This document shows positions 57,191 to 64,000 of a DNA stretch of 64,000 nt, in pieces (within the stretch, counting starts at the first letter, position 1; each line of letters begins with the position of its first letter). The notes below the pieces were generated by a model that was given only the letters and a program-made list of their open reading frames with translations, was not told the origin of the DNA and made no database searches. This DNA comes from an uncultured Desulfobacter sp. GTDB lineage: Bacteria > Desulfobacterota > Desulfobacteria > Desulfobacterales > Desulfobacteraceae. The position numbers and the translations under genes were made by a program. The stretch is from NCBI RefSeq assembly GCF_963665355.1, contig NZ_OY762229.1:1736001-1800000 (forward strand). Reading direction: 5' to 3'.

Positions 57191-58144
57191 ATGCAGACAA
57201 CACAAACAAGATTTAAAAATCTGGAAAAATGGGAAGGCATGCTGGCCAAGTGCATCCGGTGCGGTTACTGCTACGAGCACTGCCCCATGTTTAAATTCAC
57301 ACGGTGGGAATCCGATGCACCCAGGGGTAAGAATATCTTAGCCCATGGTCTTTTAACCGGCGAAATTGAATTGACACGGGAAATTGCGGAAAAATCATTC
57401 AGTTGTTTTTTCTGCAAACGGTGTGAAGCTGCCTGTTCATCCGGGGTTAAAATTACTGACATTATGCTGGATCTGAGAAGAGATCTGGTTGAACTGGGAT
57501 ACAAGAAGGATATAGGCACCATATCAACCACAGACCGTTCCTGTGCCCGGTGTCTGCAGTGCGTCCGGGCCTGTCCCCACGATGCCCGTGAATTTGTTGA
57601 CGGCCAGGGCATTGTTGTCGACCCCGTACTGTGCAAATCCTGCGGCATCTGTGTTGAAATCTGTCCCATTGAAGCGGTAACTATTCCATTACCGTTTGGT
57701 ACCGACACGGAAACACTGGACAAAAGAGCGGCTGAATGGCTTAACACCCATGAATTGGGCAAGGCCATTGTATATGCCTGTAACTGGTCATATCATCCCG
57801 ACATTCAGAACTCCAAACTGCCGTTATCAGAAACCGGTGATAAAGAGTATGAAATTCTGGTGAACCTGTGTGGTGGCCGTATTGATAAAAATCTTTTACT
57901 GACGCCGTTCCTCAACAAGGCATGGGGTGTTCTGGTTGCTGTCTGTCCTGATGGGGAATGTACCCATGACGGCAATGTCGCAGCCTTACAGCGGGTGGTG
58001 CATATGAAGAAGACCTTGGAATCACTTGATATTAATCCCGAACGTATCCATCTGGTTCAGATTCCCAGAGGTGACAAACAACTGTTCCAGGCAGAAATAG
58101 ATACGTTTATGGAGAAGTTAAATCAGATGGGCCCCATACGTTAA
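57191..58144 (+). CDS. Fe-S electron-transfer subunit with C-terminal MvhD/FlpD domain
   Basis: This 317-residue partner of the D-lactate dehydrogenase has a GlpC/HdrC-like ferredoxin part with CIRCGYCYEHCP near residue 21 and CFFCKRCEAACSSG near 75. A second ferredoxin part follows with CARCLQCVRACP near 118 and CKSCGICVEICP near 148. A C-terminal MvhD/FlpD domain begins with YACNWSYHP and continues with LCGGRIDKNLLLTPF, VCPDGECTHDGN. In methanogens and Hdr-Flx systems, that domain delivers electrons to HdrA. The fusion suggests D-lactate electrons feed an Hdr-type complex. Confidence 0.85.
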   Translation: MQTTQTRFKNLEKWEGMLAKCIRCGYCYEHCPMFKFTRWESDAPRGKNILAHGLLTGEIELTREIAEKSFSCFFCKRCEAACSSGVKITDIMLDLRRDLVELGYKKDIGTISTTDRSCARCLQCVRACPHDAREFVDGQGIVVDPVLCKSCGICVEICPIEAVTIPLPFGTDTETLDKRAAEWLNTHELGKAIVYACNWSYHPDIQNSKLPLSETGDKEYEILVNLCGGRIDKNLLLTPFLNKAWGVLVAVCPDGECTHDGNVAALQRVVHMKKTLESLDINPERIHLVQIPRGDKQLFQAEIDTFMEKLNQMGPIR

Positions 58145-58208
58145 ACCGGAGTTCATACACTAATTGATTTTTTCCTCCAATGGTGAGCTTGGGCTCTTGT
58201 TGGAGAAC

Positions 58209-58302
58209 CACGGCGGATAAAAATCTTAATCCTCGGGCTCGAAGAGGCGCGTATGCGCACATATTTAATATATGCCGAAGATTTTAATTTTTATCCGCCG
58301 TG
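58209..58302. repeat. Long imperfect inverted repeat upstream of larA
   Basis: CACGGCGGATAAAAATCTT near 58209 and AGATTTTAATTTTTATCCGCCGTG at about 58279-58302 pair over about 22 bases. The central part (TCCTCGGGCTCGAAGAGG, then GCGTATGCGC) can also form small hairpins. The layout is like family B but the sequence is different. It lies between the Fe-S/MvhD stop and larA. Confidence 0.7.
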
Positions 58303-58399
58303 AACGTACGTATAAATTAGGTAAAAAAATTGCCGGCATTGTAAAAGGTGTTGGATTGAAGTCGAGTCAAACAGGTCATAGAGGATATCCTAGACGAAA

Positions 58400-58412
58400 T
58401 TGTTAATAACAA
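58400..58412. promoter_or_regulatory. Possible FadR-like palindrome before larA
   Basis: TTGTTAATAACAA is a perfect 13-base palindrome related to TTGGTnnnACCAA by two symmetrical changes. It lies 19 bases before the larA ATG. It may be a diverged site of the same regulator or chance. Confidence 0.3.
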
Positions 58413-58431
58413 CTCCAGGAAGGAGAGCATA

Positions 58432-59679
58432 ATGGCAAAAGTATTAATACCCTATGGTAAGGAAAAAATTGAAGTTGAAATTAATGATAACAACTTGCAA
58501 GGTGTATATTTTCCGAATGATGTAGAAAAAAGAGAGTTTGCTTCTGAATTTGCAAAAAATCTGGAAAAAGCCAATTTTGCAGAATTTATGACCGGTGATG
58601 AAAGAGTTGTTTTCATCGTAAATGACGGAACCCGCCCCACCCCTACAGCAAAAGTTCTCAAGGTCATTTATGATGATATAAAAGATAAAGATATCTATTT
58701 CATTATTGCCACAGGTGCTCACAGAGCCCCCAATGATGAGGAATTTGAATACATTTTTGGAAAAGAGATCTATGAGGATCTGAAAGCCAAAGACAGAATC
58801 TGGTCCCATGATGCCAAAAAAGATGAGATGGTATATTTGGGTAAATCCACCAACGGTACTGAGATGTACCTGAATAAGATTGTCGCAGAAGCCAAAAAAA
58901 CTGTGGTTATCGGCTCTGTTGAACCCCACTATTTTGCCGGATATACCGGCGGCAGAAAAGGCTTCCTGCCTGGCGTGGCATCCTATGAGACCATCACCCA
59001 GAACCACAAACTGGCGTTGAACAAAAGTGCCAAAGCCCTTGCTCTGGACGGCAATCCGGTGCACGAAGACATGATGGATGCCATGAATGTATTAAAAGAC
59101 ATTCAGGTATTTTCCATTATGACCATTCTTGATAAAGATCATAATGTCTATGAAACCACATGCGGCGATCTTGTAGGCGCATTTTATGATGCCATAGACA
59201 GTGCTAAAAAAGTGTTCTGTGTAGACATAGAAGAAAAAACTGACATCGTTATTTCTGTTGCTCCCTATCCAATGGATATTGACCTTTATCAGTCTCAAAA
59301 GGCCATAGACAATGGTAAGCTTGCGCTTAAAGAGGGCGGCATTTTGATATTTGTATCCCAGTGCAGAATGGGAATCGGCGGAAAGACTTTCTTTGACCTG
59401 ATGGCTTCCTGTGATACACCCCAGCAGGTTCTTGATAAGATTAAAATTGAATACAAACTGGGTTATCATAAAGCCGGTAAAATGGCTGAAATAAATACCT
59501 GGGCTGAGACATGGGGCGTAACAGAGCTTCCGGAAGCCGAAATAAAAGCGGTTCACATTAAACCTTTTGCCAGTGTGGAAGCTGCTCTGGAAAAAGCCTT
59601 TGAAGTAAAAGGCAAAGATGCCAAAGTAACCGTACTTCCCTTGGGATCTCTTTCTGTACCCAATATTCTTAATCCCTAA
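58432..59679 (+). CDS. larA: Nickel-dependent lactate racemase LarA
   Basis: This enzyme interconverts D- and L-lactate with a nickel-pincer nucleotide cofactor. It has 415 residues. The family residues align with the L. plantarum enzyme as I know it: His97 in TGAHRAP, His166 in EPHYFAGYTGGRKG, Lys176 (cofactor-linked Lys, ten residues on) and His192 in TQNHK (sixteen residues later). An AGGAAGGAG precedes the ATG. The larB, larC and larE cofactor genes are not in this window, so the cofactor must be made elsewhere. It follows the D-lactate operon and ends at a strong terminator. Other LarA homologues racemise other 2-hydroxyacids, but context favours lactate. Confidence 0.9.
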   Translation: MAKVLIPYGKEKIEVEINDNNLQGVYFPNDVEKREFASEFAKNLEKANFAEFMTGDERVVFIVNDGTRPTPTAKVLKVIYDDIKDKDIYFIIATGAHRAPNDEEFEYIFGKEIYEDLKAKDRIWSHDAKKDEMVYLGKSTNGTEMYLNKIVAEAKKTVVIGSVEPHYFAGYTGGRKGFLPGVASYETITQNHKLALNKSAKALALDGNPVHEDMMDAMNVLKDIQVFSIMTILDKDHNVYETTCGDLVGAFYDAIDSAKKVFCVDIEEKTDIVISVAPYPMDIDLYQSQKAIDNGKLALKEGGILIFVSQCRMGIGGKTFFDLMASCDTPQQVLDKIKIEYKLGYHKAGKMAEINTWAETWGVTELPEAEIKAVHIKPFASVEAALEKAFEVKGKDAKVTVLPLGSLSVPNILNP

Positions 59680-59705
59680 GAGATATTTTTTTAAAGTTGT
59701 TGAAG

Positions 59706-59739
59706 GCGGCGGTGCAATGATAAGCACCGCCGCTTTTTT
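59706..59739 (+). terminator. Intrinsic terminator after larA
   Basis: GCGGCGGTGC (59706-59715) and GCACCGCCGC (59724-59733) form a perfect stem with an eight-base loop, followed by six Ts. Confidence 0.92.
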
Positions 59740-59751
59740 GTTTGCTCTCTG

Positions 59752-59850
59752 TTACGAACAGCCATGGGCTGACCTAACATATCAGCTGCCGGACCCAACC
59801 CACAACCAAGGTTGAAAGTCTGTGTAGGTTACACAGACTTTCATATAAAT
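59752..59850 (+). repeat. Dispersed repeat family A, copy 5
   Basis: AACAGCCATGGGCTGACCTA, then ACATATCAGCTGCC, CCACAACCAAGGTTGAAAG and TTTCATATAAAT. The centre contains a self-complementary AGTCTGTGTAGGTTACACAGACT hairpin that is not in the other copies. It lies right after the larA terminator. Confidence 0.75.
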
Positions 59851-59948
59851 GCACCACTGTTTTAAAATCAGCTGCCCGTTACTTGAATATTGTGCCGGAT
59901 CATGTCAAAAAATGATAAATCCACAATGATGTGTAAGGGGTGTCGGAA

Positions 59949-61454
59949 ATGATCAAAACCGATGTCATAATTATCGGGGGCGGTGCCACCGGGTGCGGTA
60001 TCGCCAGAGACCTTGCGTTGCGAGGCATCGGCCATCATCTGATTGAAAAAGGTGATTTTGCCGCAGGGGCCACGGGGGCCTGTCATGGACTGCTTCACAG
60101 CGGCGGCAGGTATGCTGTATCAGACGCTGTCGCTGCCGGGGAGTGTATCCGTGAAAATAAGATTTTGGGGAAAATCGCTGAAAAATGCGTGGAGCAAACC
60201 GGCGGGCTGTTTGTAAGACTGCCGGAAGATCCAGAGCAGTACAGGGACAAATTCCTTGAGAGCTGCAATATGATCGGTATTGAAACAAAACTGCTCACCG
60301 CGGAAAAAGCCCTGAAACTCGTACCCCGACTCAATCCCGAGCTTAAAGAGGCTGTGCATGTCCCGGACTGTTCCATTGACCCGTTCAGGCTTTGCATGCT
60401 CAATGCCATCACGTCACGGAACCGGGGCGGAGTTTTTCATATACACCATGAGATGTTCGCATTTATAGAGGAAAAAGGCAGGCTGGTGGGGGTAAAGGCA
60501 AAGAACTGCTTTACCGGTGAAGTCAAATCGTTCAGGGGAAAAGTCATCATCAATGCCGGTGGTGCATGGGCAAGGAAAATCGCCAATCTTGCGCAAAAAG
60601 ATGTGCCCATGAGCCTTTCCAAGGGGAGCCTTGTGATCACCAATCATCGTTTGACAAACCTTGTGATCAACCGACTGAGGCCTCCCTCCAACGGAGATAT
60701 CATCGTGCCCAACGAGGCCGTTTGCCTTGCAGGGACCACAGCCATCAAGGTGGTTGAGCCTGATAATCTGGCGGTGGGCGCCGATGAAGTGGATATCGTC
60801 ACCAAGGAGGCCACCAGATTACTCCCCGATTTTAAAACCACCCGGCTGATACGCGCATACACGGGTGTCAGGCCCTTGCTGGCTGCATGTAGCGATGAGG
60901 ATAGCCGCTCCATTTCCCGGGGGTTCAGGATCATTAATCACGAAAACGGCATGTACTCCATTCTGGGGGGCAAGCTGACCACATACAGGCTGATGGCGGA
61001 AAAAATCGTGGACACCGTTTTAGAAGACGTTTTTCAAAAAAAAATTCCCTGCCGGACCGCGGAACTTCCCCTTGAAGGCCAGGAATATTTAAGCGGATAC
61101 CCCCTTTCAAAGCGCCTCAGGGATATGAAGGATATTGTCTGCGGATGTGAACTTGTCACCAGAAAAGATGTGGAAAGTGTCATCCAGCGCATTGAAACAA
61201 AATCCATAGGAGACATTCAGCACCGGACTCGGCTGGGCATGGGCCCCTGTCAGGGTGGTTTTTGCACCTATCGGGCCCTTGGCATTATCCAGGAAAGGGG
61301 AAAGATCACCACAGAAGAATCCATGGAAACCTTAAAAGCGTTCCTTCAAAAGCGATTCAGGGGCATCCGGCCGGCCCTTTGGGGTAATCAACTGCAGGAG
61401 GAACAGCTTGTTGAGGGCATCTACCTGAACCTGATGAATATGGCGGAGAAATGA
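59949..61454 (+). CDS. glpA: Anaerobic glycerol-3-phosphate dehydrogenase subunit A
   Basis: This is the FAD-containing catalytic subunit that oxidises glycerol-3-phosphate to dihydroxyacetone phosphate. The N-terminal dinucleotide fold is IIGGGATGCGIARDLALRG; GATGACHGLLHSGGRYAV and YTGVRPLL are GlpA/GlpD signatures. The C-terminal BFD-like [2Fe-2S] domain has CGCELVTRKDV and GPCQGGFCTYRA. A GTG at 59940 is in frame, but the ATG at 59949 has AAGGGG eight bases upstream, giving 501 residues, so I prefer it. The stop overlaps glpB. Confidence 0.93.
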   Translation: MIKTDVIIIGGGATGCGIARDLALRGIGHHLIEKGDFAAGATGACHGLLHSGGRYAVSDAVAAGECIRENKILGKIAEKCVEQTGGLFVRLPEDPEQYRDKFLESCNMIGIETKLLTAEKALKLVPRLNPELKEAVHVPDCSIDPFRLCMLNAITSRNRGGVFHIHHEMFAFIEEKGRLVGVKAKNCFTGEVKSFRGKVIINAGGAWARKIANLAQKDVPMSLSKGSLVITNHRLTNLVINRLRPPSNGDIIVPNEAVCLAGTTAIKVVEPDNLAVGADEVDIVTKEATRLLPDFKTTRLIRAYTGVRPLLAACSDEDSRSISRGFRIINHENGMYSILGGKLTTYRLMAEKIVDTVLEDVFQKKIPCRTAELPLEGQEYLSGYPLSKRLRDMKDIVCGCELVTRKDVESVIQRIETKSIGDIQHRTRLGMGPCQGGFCTYRALGIIQERGKITTEESMETLKAFLQKRFRGIRPALWGNQLQEEQLVEGIYLNLMNMAEK

Positions 61455-62644
61455 ATATGGCACAATACGACGCCGTCGTCATCGGCGGCGGAATTTCCGG
61501 GCTTATGGCCGCCATTGCCTTGGGCCGGCAAAAAAGGCGCGTGGCCCTGGTGTCCAAGGGAGATCCCGTGTGCCGGTTATCCACGGGCTGCATTGATATA
61601 TTAAGGGGGCATGGCGCCTTGGGGGCCCGCATTGAAAACCTGCCGGAAAATCATCCCTATCACCTGGCGGGTATGGATGGCATCAGCCGGGCCATGGCTT
61701 TTTTCACCTCAATCATGAAAGGAGCAGGACTGAACTATGTGGGAGATATCCGGGAAAACAGATGGATTTTATCCCCTGCAGGAATCATCAGACAGACCGC
61801 CCTTGTACCCGAAAGTATGGCCCACGGCAATGTCCAGGAAACAGATCCGTTGCATCTTATCACATTCAAAGGAATGAAGGACTTTTTCCCGGGCTATGTG
61901 ACCATGAGATTCCACAATGCCGGCGTCCATGAATTTGACGAAGAAGAGACATCCACCTTGGCTCTCGCCACAAAGTTCAATAACCCGCTCTTCCAGGAAA
62001 AATTTGTTGAATGGGTCCGGCGACGGAAGTTGCCTGCAGGAAAAATCGGCATCCCTGCCGTCATGGGAACAAAACCGGGCGTATTTTTAAAAATATCCCA
62101 GGCCCTTGACAGAAAAGTTTTTGAAATCCCAACCCTGCCGCCCTCGGTACCGGGATTGAGAATGTTCAACGCCCTGAAAAACTGCCTGCAGGAGTCAGGA
62201 GGGGACGTGTTCTGGGGACATGCCGTAGAACGCGTCGAACAACATGCCGGCGTTATTGAGGCGATCACCCTGGAAAACCCGGGCCGTGCCACCCGCATTG
62301 AGGGAAACGCATTTATACTGGCCACCGGCTCTTTCATAAGCTCAGGCCTTTATGCGCGGCAGGACGGCGTCATTGAAGAGCGTGTCTTTGGGCTTAAGCC
62401 CTTTGCACCTGAAAAAAGGGACTCCTGGTTCAAACACAATTTTTTCGAAACCGGTCATGAGATTGAAAAGTCGGGAATTGTTGTAAATAATTCGTTTCAA
62501 CCGGAACACGCGGATTTCAAAAATCTTTTTGTGTGCGGATCCATTCTGGCATTTTCCGAAATCATGAAATACGGCTGCGGCCACGGGTTGGCCATTTCAA
62601 CCGGTGTGGCTGCCGCGCAAAAATGTGAGGAACAGCTGGGATGA
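61451..62644 (+). CDS. glpB: Anaerobic glycerol-3-phosphate dehydrogenase subunit B
   Basis: This flavoprotein subunit links GlpA to the membrane-facing GlpC. It has 397 residues. The N-terminal FAD motif is VIGGGISGLMAAIALGRQ; the C-terminal FVCGSILAFSEIMKYGCGHG and LAISTGVAAA are typical. Its ATG overlaps the glpA stop (ATGA), and its stop overlaps the glpC start, so all three are translationally coupled. Confidence 0.9.
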   Translation: MNMAQYDAVVIGGGISGLMAAIALGRQKRRVALVSKGDPVCRLSTGCIDILRGHGALGARIENLPENHPYHLAGMDGISRAMAFFTSIMKGAGLNYVGDIRENRWILSPAGIIRQTALVPESMAHGNVQETDPLHLITFKGMKDFFPGYVTMRFHNAGVHEFDEEETSTLALATKFNNPLFQEKFVEWVRRRKLPAGKIGIPAVMGTKPGVFLKISQALDRKVFEIPTLPPSVPGLRMFNALKNCLQESGGDVFWGHAVERVEQHAGVIEAITLENPGRATRIEGNAFILATGSFISSGLYARQDGVIEERVFGLKPFAPEKRDSWFKHNFFETGHEIEKSGIVVNNSFQPEHADFKNLFVCGSILAFSEIMKYGCGHGLAISTGVAAAQKCEEQLG

Positions 62645-63837
62645 AGGAAAATTTTCAACATTGTATAAAATGTACCCTGTGTGAAGAACACTGTCCTGTA
62701 TACCTTGTGGACCCAGGCTTTCCAGGGCCAAAGCAGGCTGGCCCCGACGCCGAGCGTTTCAGAATGGACAACCATATGCCGGTGGATGAATGGGTCAGAA
62801 AATGCGCCCAGTGCAGACGATGCGACGTGGCCTGCCCCCATGACGTAAACCCGTCCCATTTCATTTTCCAGGCCATAGTCCGTTACGCCAGTGCCCATGG
62901 CAAAGGTCTGGCTCCGTCTGTCTTTGCGGCAAACTTTTATCTGGGACGCCTTGGCTCCTTTTTTGCCCCCATCACTAATTTTGTGTCTGGAAATAAACAG
63001 ATGAAAAAGATGTTCAGGCTTCTGGGCATTTCAACCTATCTGCCGTTTCCCCGGTTTTATTTTCAAACCCTTTCCAGGAACAGGAAAAGAAAAGGAAGCG
63101 GCAAAGGAAAACCAAAGGTGGTTTTCTTCCACGGATGTTTTCTGGATAACAATGCGCCGGGAGTCGGACGCTCCATTATAGATGTGTTGGCAGGCCTTGG
63201 GATTAGGGTTGTGGTTCCGGCCCAGGTATGCTGCGGGTTGCCGGCCCTGGCCAACGGGGATTTAAACGGCGCAAAGAGATTTGCCCATAAAAATATCTCT
63301 GCCTTATCGGAATATATAGATAACGGGTACGATGTGATCTACTCCTGCCCATCCTGCGGTAATACCCTGACCCAGGATTATCCGGAAATTCTGGACGCTT
63401 CCCATGGAAAGAAAATAGCCCGGAACACCTATGATGTTTACGAATATCTATTAATGCTGATGAAAACAGGCGAAATCAATCCCTTCTTTTCTCCTGTGCA
63501 TAAAAGAGTTGCCTATCATATCCCCTGTCACCTGAGAGCCATGGGAATCGGCTATCCTGCCGCCAAACTGCTTGGAATGATTCCGGGACTGACCATCCGG
63601 ATCCACGACGACCATTGCTGCGGCCTGTCAGGCAGTTATGGGTTTAAAGCAAAGTTTGAAGAAACCGCCATGAAACTTGGAACCATTGCAGCCGATGCCA
63701 TCCTGGAAACGGCACCGGATATTCTGATCTCCGACTGTGGTACCTGCCGCATTCAGATGAGTCATTTCACAAAGCTGGATGCCATGGATCCCATCCAGGT
63801 TTTAAGCCTTTCCCTGAACCCGGGCCATAATAAATAA
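62641..63837 (+). CDS. glpC: Anaerobic glycerol-3-phosphate dehydrogenase subunit C
   Basis: This membrane-associated Fe-S subunit passes electrons to quinones. It has 398 residues, with two 4Fe-4S motifs (CIKCTLCEEHCPVYL near residue 8 and CAQCRRCDVACPHD near 57) and two CCG domains (CCGLPALANG with SCPSCG; CCGLSGSYG with DCGTCR). There is no long membrane helix, as in other GlpC. The start overlaps glpB, and glpK follows after 16 bases. Confidence 0.9.
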   Translation: MKENFQHCIKCTLCEEHCPVYLVDPGFPGPKQAGPDAERFRMDNHMPVDEWVRKCAQCRRCDVACPHDVNPSHFIFQAIVRYASAHGKGLAPSVFAANFYLGRLGSFFAPITNFVSGNKQMKKMFRLLGISTYLPFPRFYFQTLSRNRKRKGSGKGKPKVVFFHGCFLDNNAPGVGRSIIDVLAGLGIRVVVPAQVCCGLPALANGDLNGAKRFAHKNISALSEYIDNGYDVIYSCPSCGNTLTQDYPEILDASHGKKIARNTYDVYEYLLMLMKTGEINPFFSPVHKRVAYHIPCHLRAMGIGYPAAKLLGMIPGLTIRIHDDHCCGLSGSYGFKAKFEETAMKLGTIAADAILETAPDILISDCGTCRIQMSHFTKLDAMDPIQVLSLSLNPGHNK

Positions 63838-63844
63838 AGAATAA

Positions 63845-64000
<156 letters not shown>

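Overview
The window reads as a stretch of chromosome from an anaerobic, sulfate-reducer-like Desulfobacterota bacterium, probably Desulfobacteraceae. That placement is inferred from gene content and not from a marker-gene search. The evidence is three separate lactate-utilisation loci, a membrane-bound heterodisulfide-reductase-like module, an FlpD/MvhD domain fused to a lactate-dehydrogenase iron-sulfur subunit, anaerobic GlpABC, de novo cobyric acid synthesis and many sensory proteins.

Layout. 0-3.3 kb: cobQ and a membrane diguanylate cyclase. 3.5-7.5 kb: a FadR/LldR-type regulator divergent from a LutC-like plus LutB-LutA fusion pair (L-lactate oxidation). 7.5-9 kb: a PilZ protein, then a gene graveyard with intergenic repeats and remnants of lptG and a PAP2 phosphatase. 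9-12 kb: a PIN protein, a primase-like fragment and a YcgR/YcgQ-like permease pair. 12.3-22.1 kb: a dense minus-strand signalling block with a chemoreceptor, a hybrid kinase, a degenerate receiver, a sigma54 two-component pair and a second diguanylate cyclase. 22.2-30.3 kb: housekeeping genes (alaC, radical SAM, mnmG, DnaJ, hpt and a zinc-ribbon/DUF3426 protein). 30.4-37.4 kb: an eroded island behind tRNA-Met(CAT), with a frameshifted integrase, an endolysin fragment, an intact IS1634-type transposase, other transposase relics, yciH, a frameshifted yaiI, a repeat-bearing lipoprotein and an aldehyde dehydrogenase tail. 37.4-45.8 kb: fumC, thiC under a TPP riboswitch, glyS, a gamma carbonic anhydrase and a 1007-residue unknown membrane protein. 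46-49.9 kb: an iron alcohol dehydrogenase and an Hdr-like pair. 50.4-53.3 kb: KtrB/KtrA potassium uptake and an NlpC/P60-like protein lacking its catalytic Cys. 53.4-55 kb: formiminotransferase-cyclodeaminase. 55.7-59.7 kb: D-lactate dehydrogenase, an Fe-S/MvhD subunit and nickel lactate racemase. 59.9-64 kb: glpABC and the start of glpK.

How it works together. The L-lactate oxidase, D-lactate dehydrogenase and lactate racemase would let the cell use either lactate isomer. I see FadR/LldR-like palindromes about 20 nt upstream of the start codon at all three loci, which suggests one regulon controlled by the GntR protein at 3.8-4.6 kb. The MvhD domain on the D-lactate side and the cytochrome-b/c/HdrC fusion suggest that electrons reach Hdr-type and quinone carriers. 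Two families of dispersed palindromic intergenic repeats (A, about 95 bp, five copies; B, about 105-150 bp, four copies) punctuate gene ends throughout. Several B copies start at the upstream gene's stop codon and probably act as bidirectional terminators.
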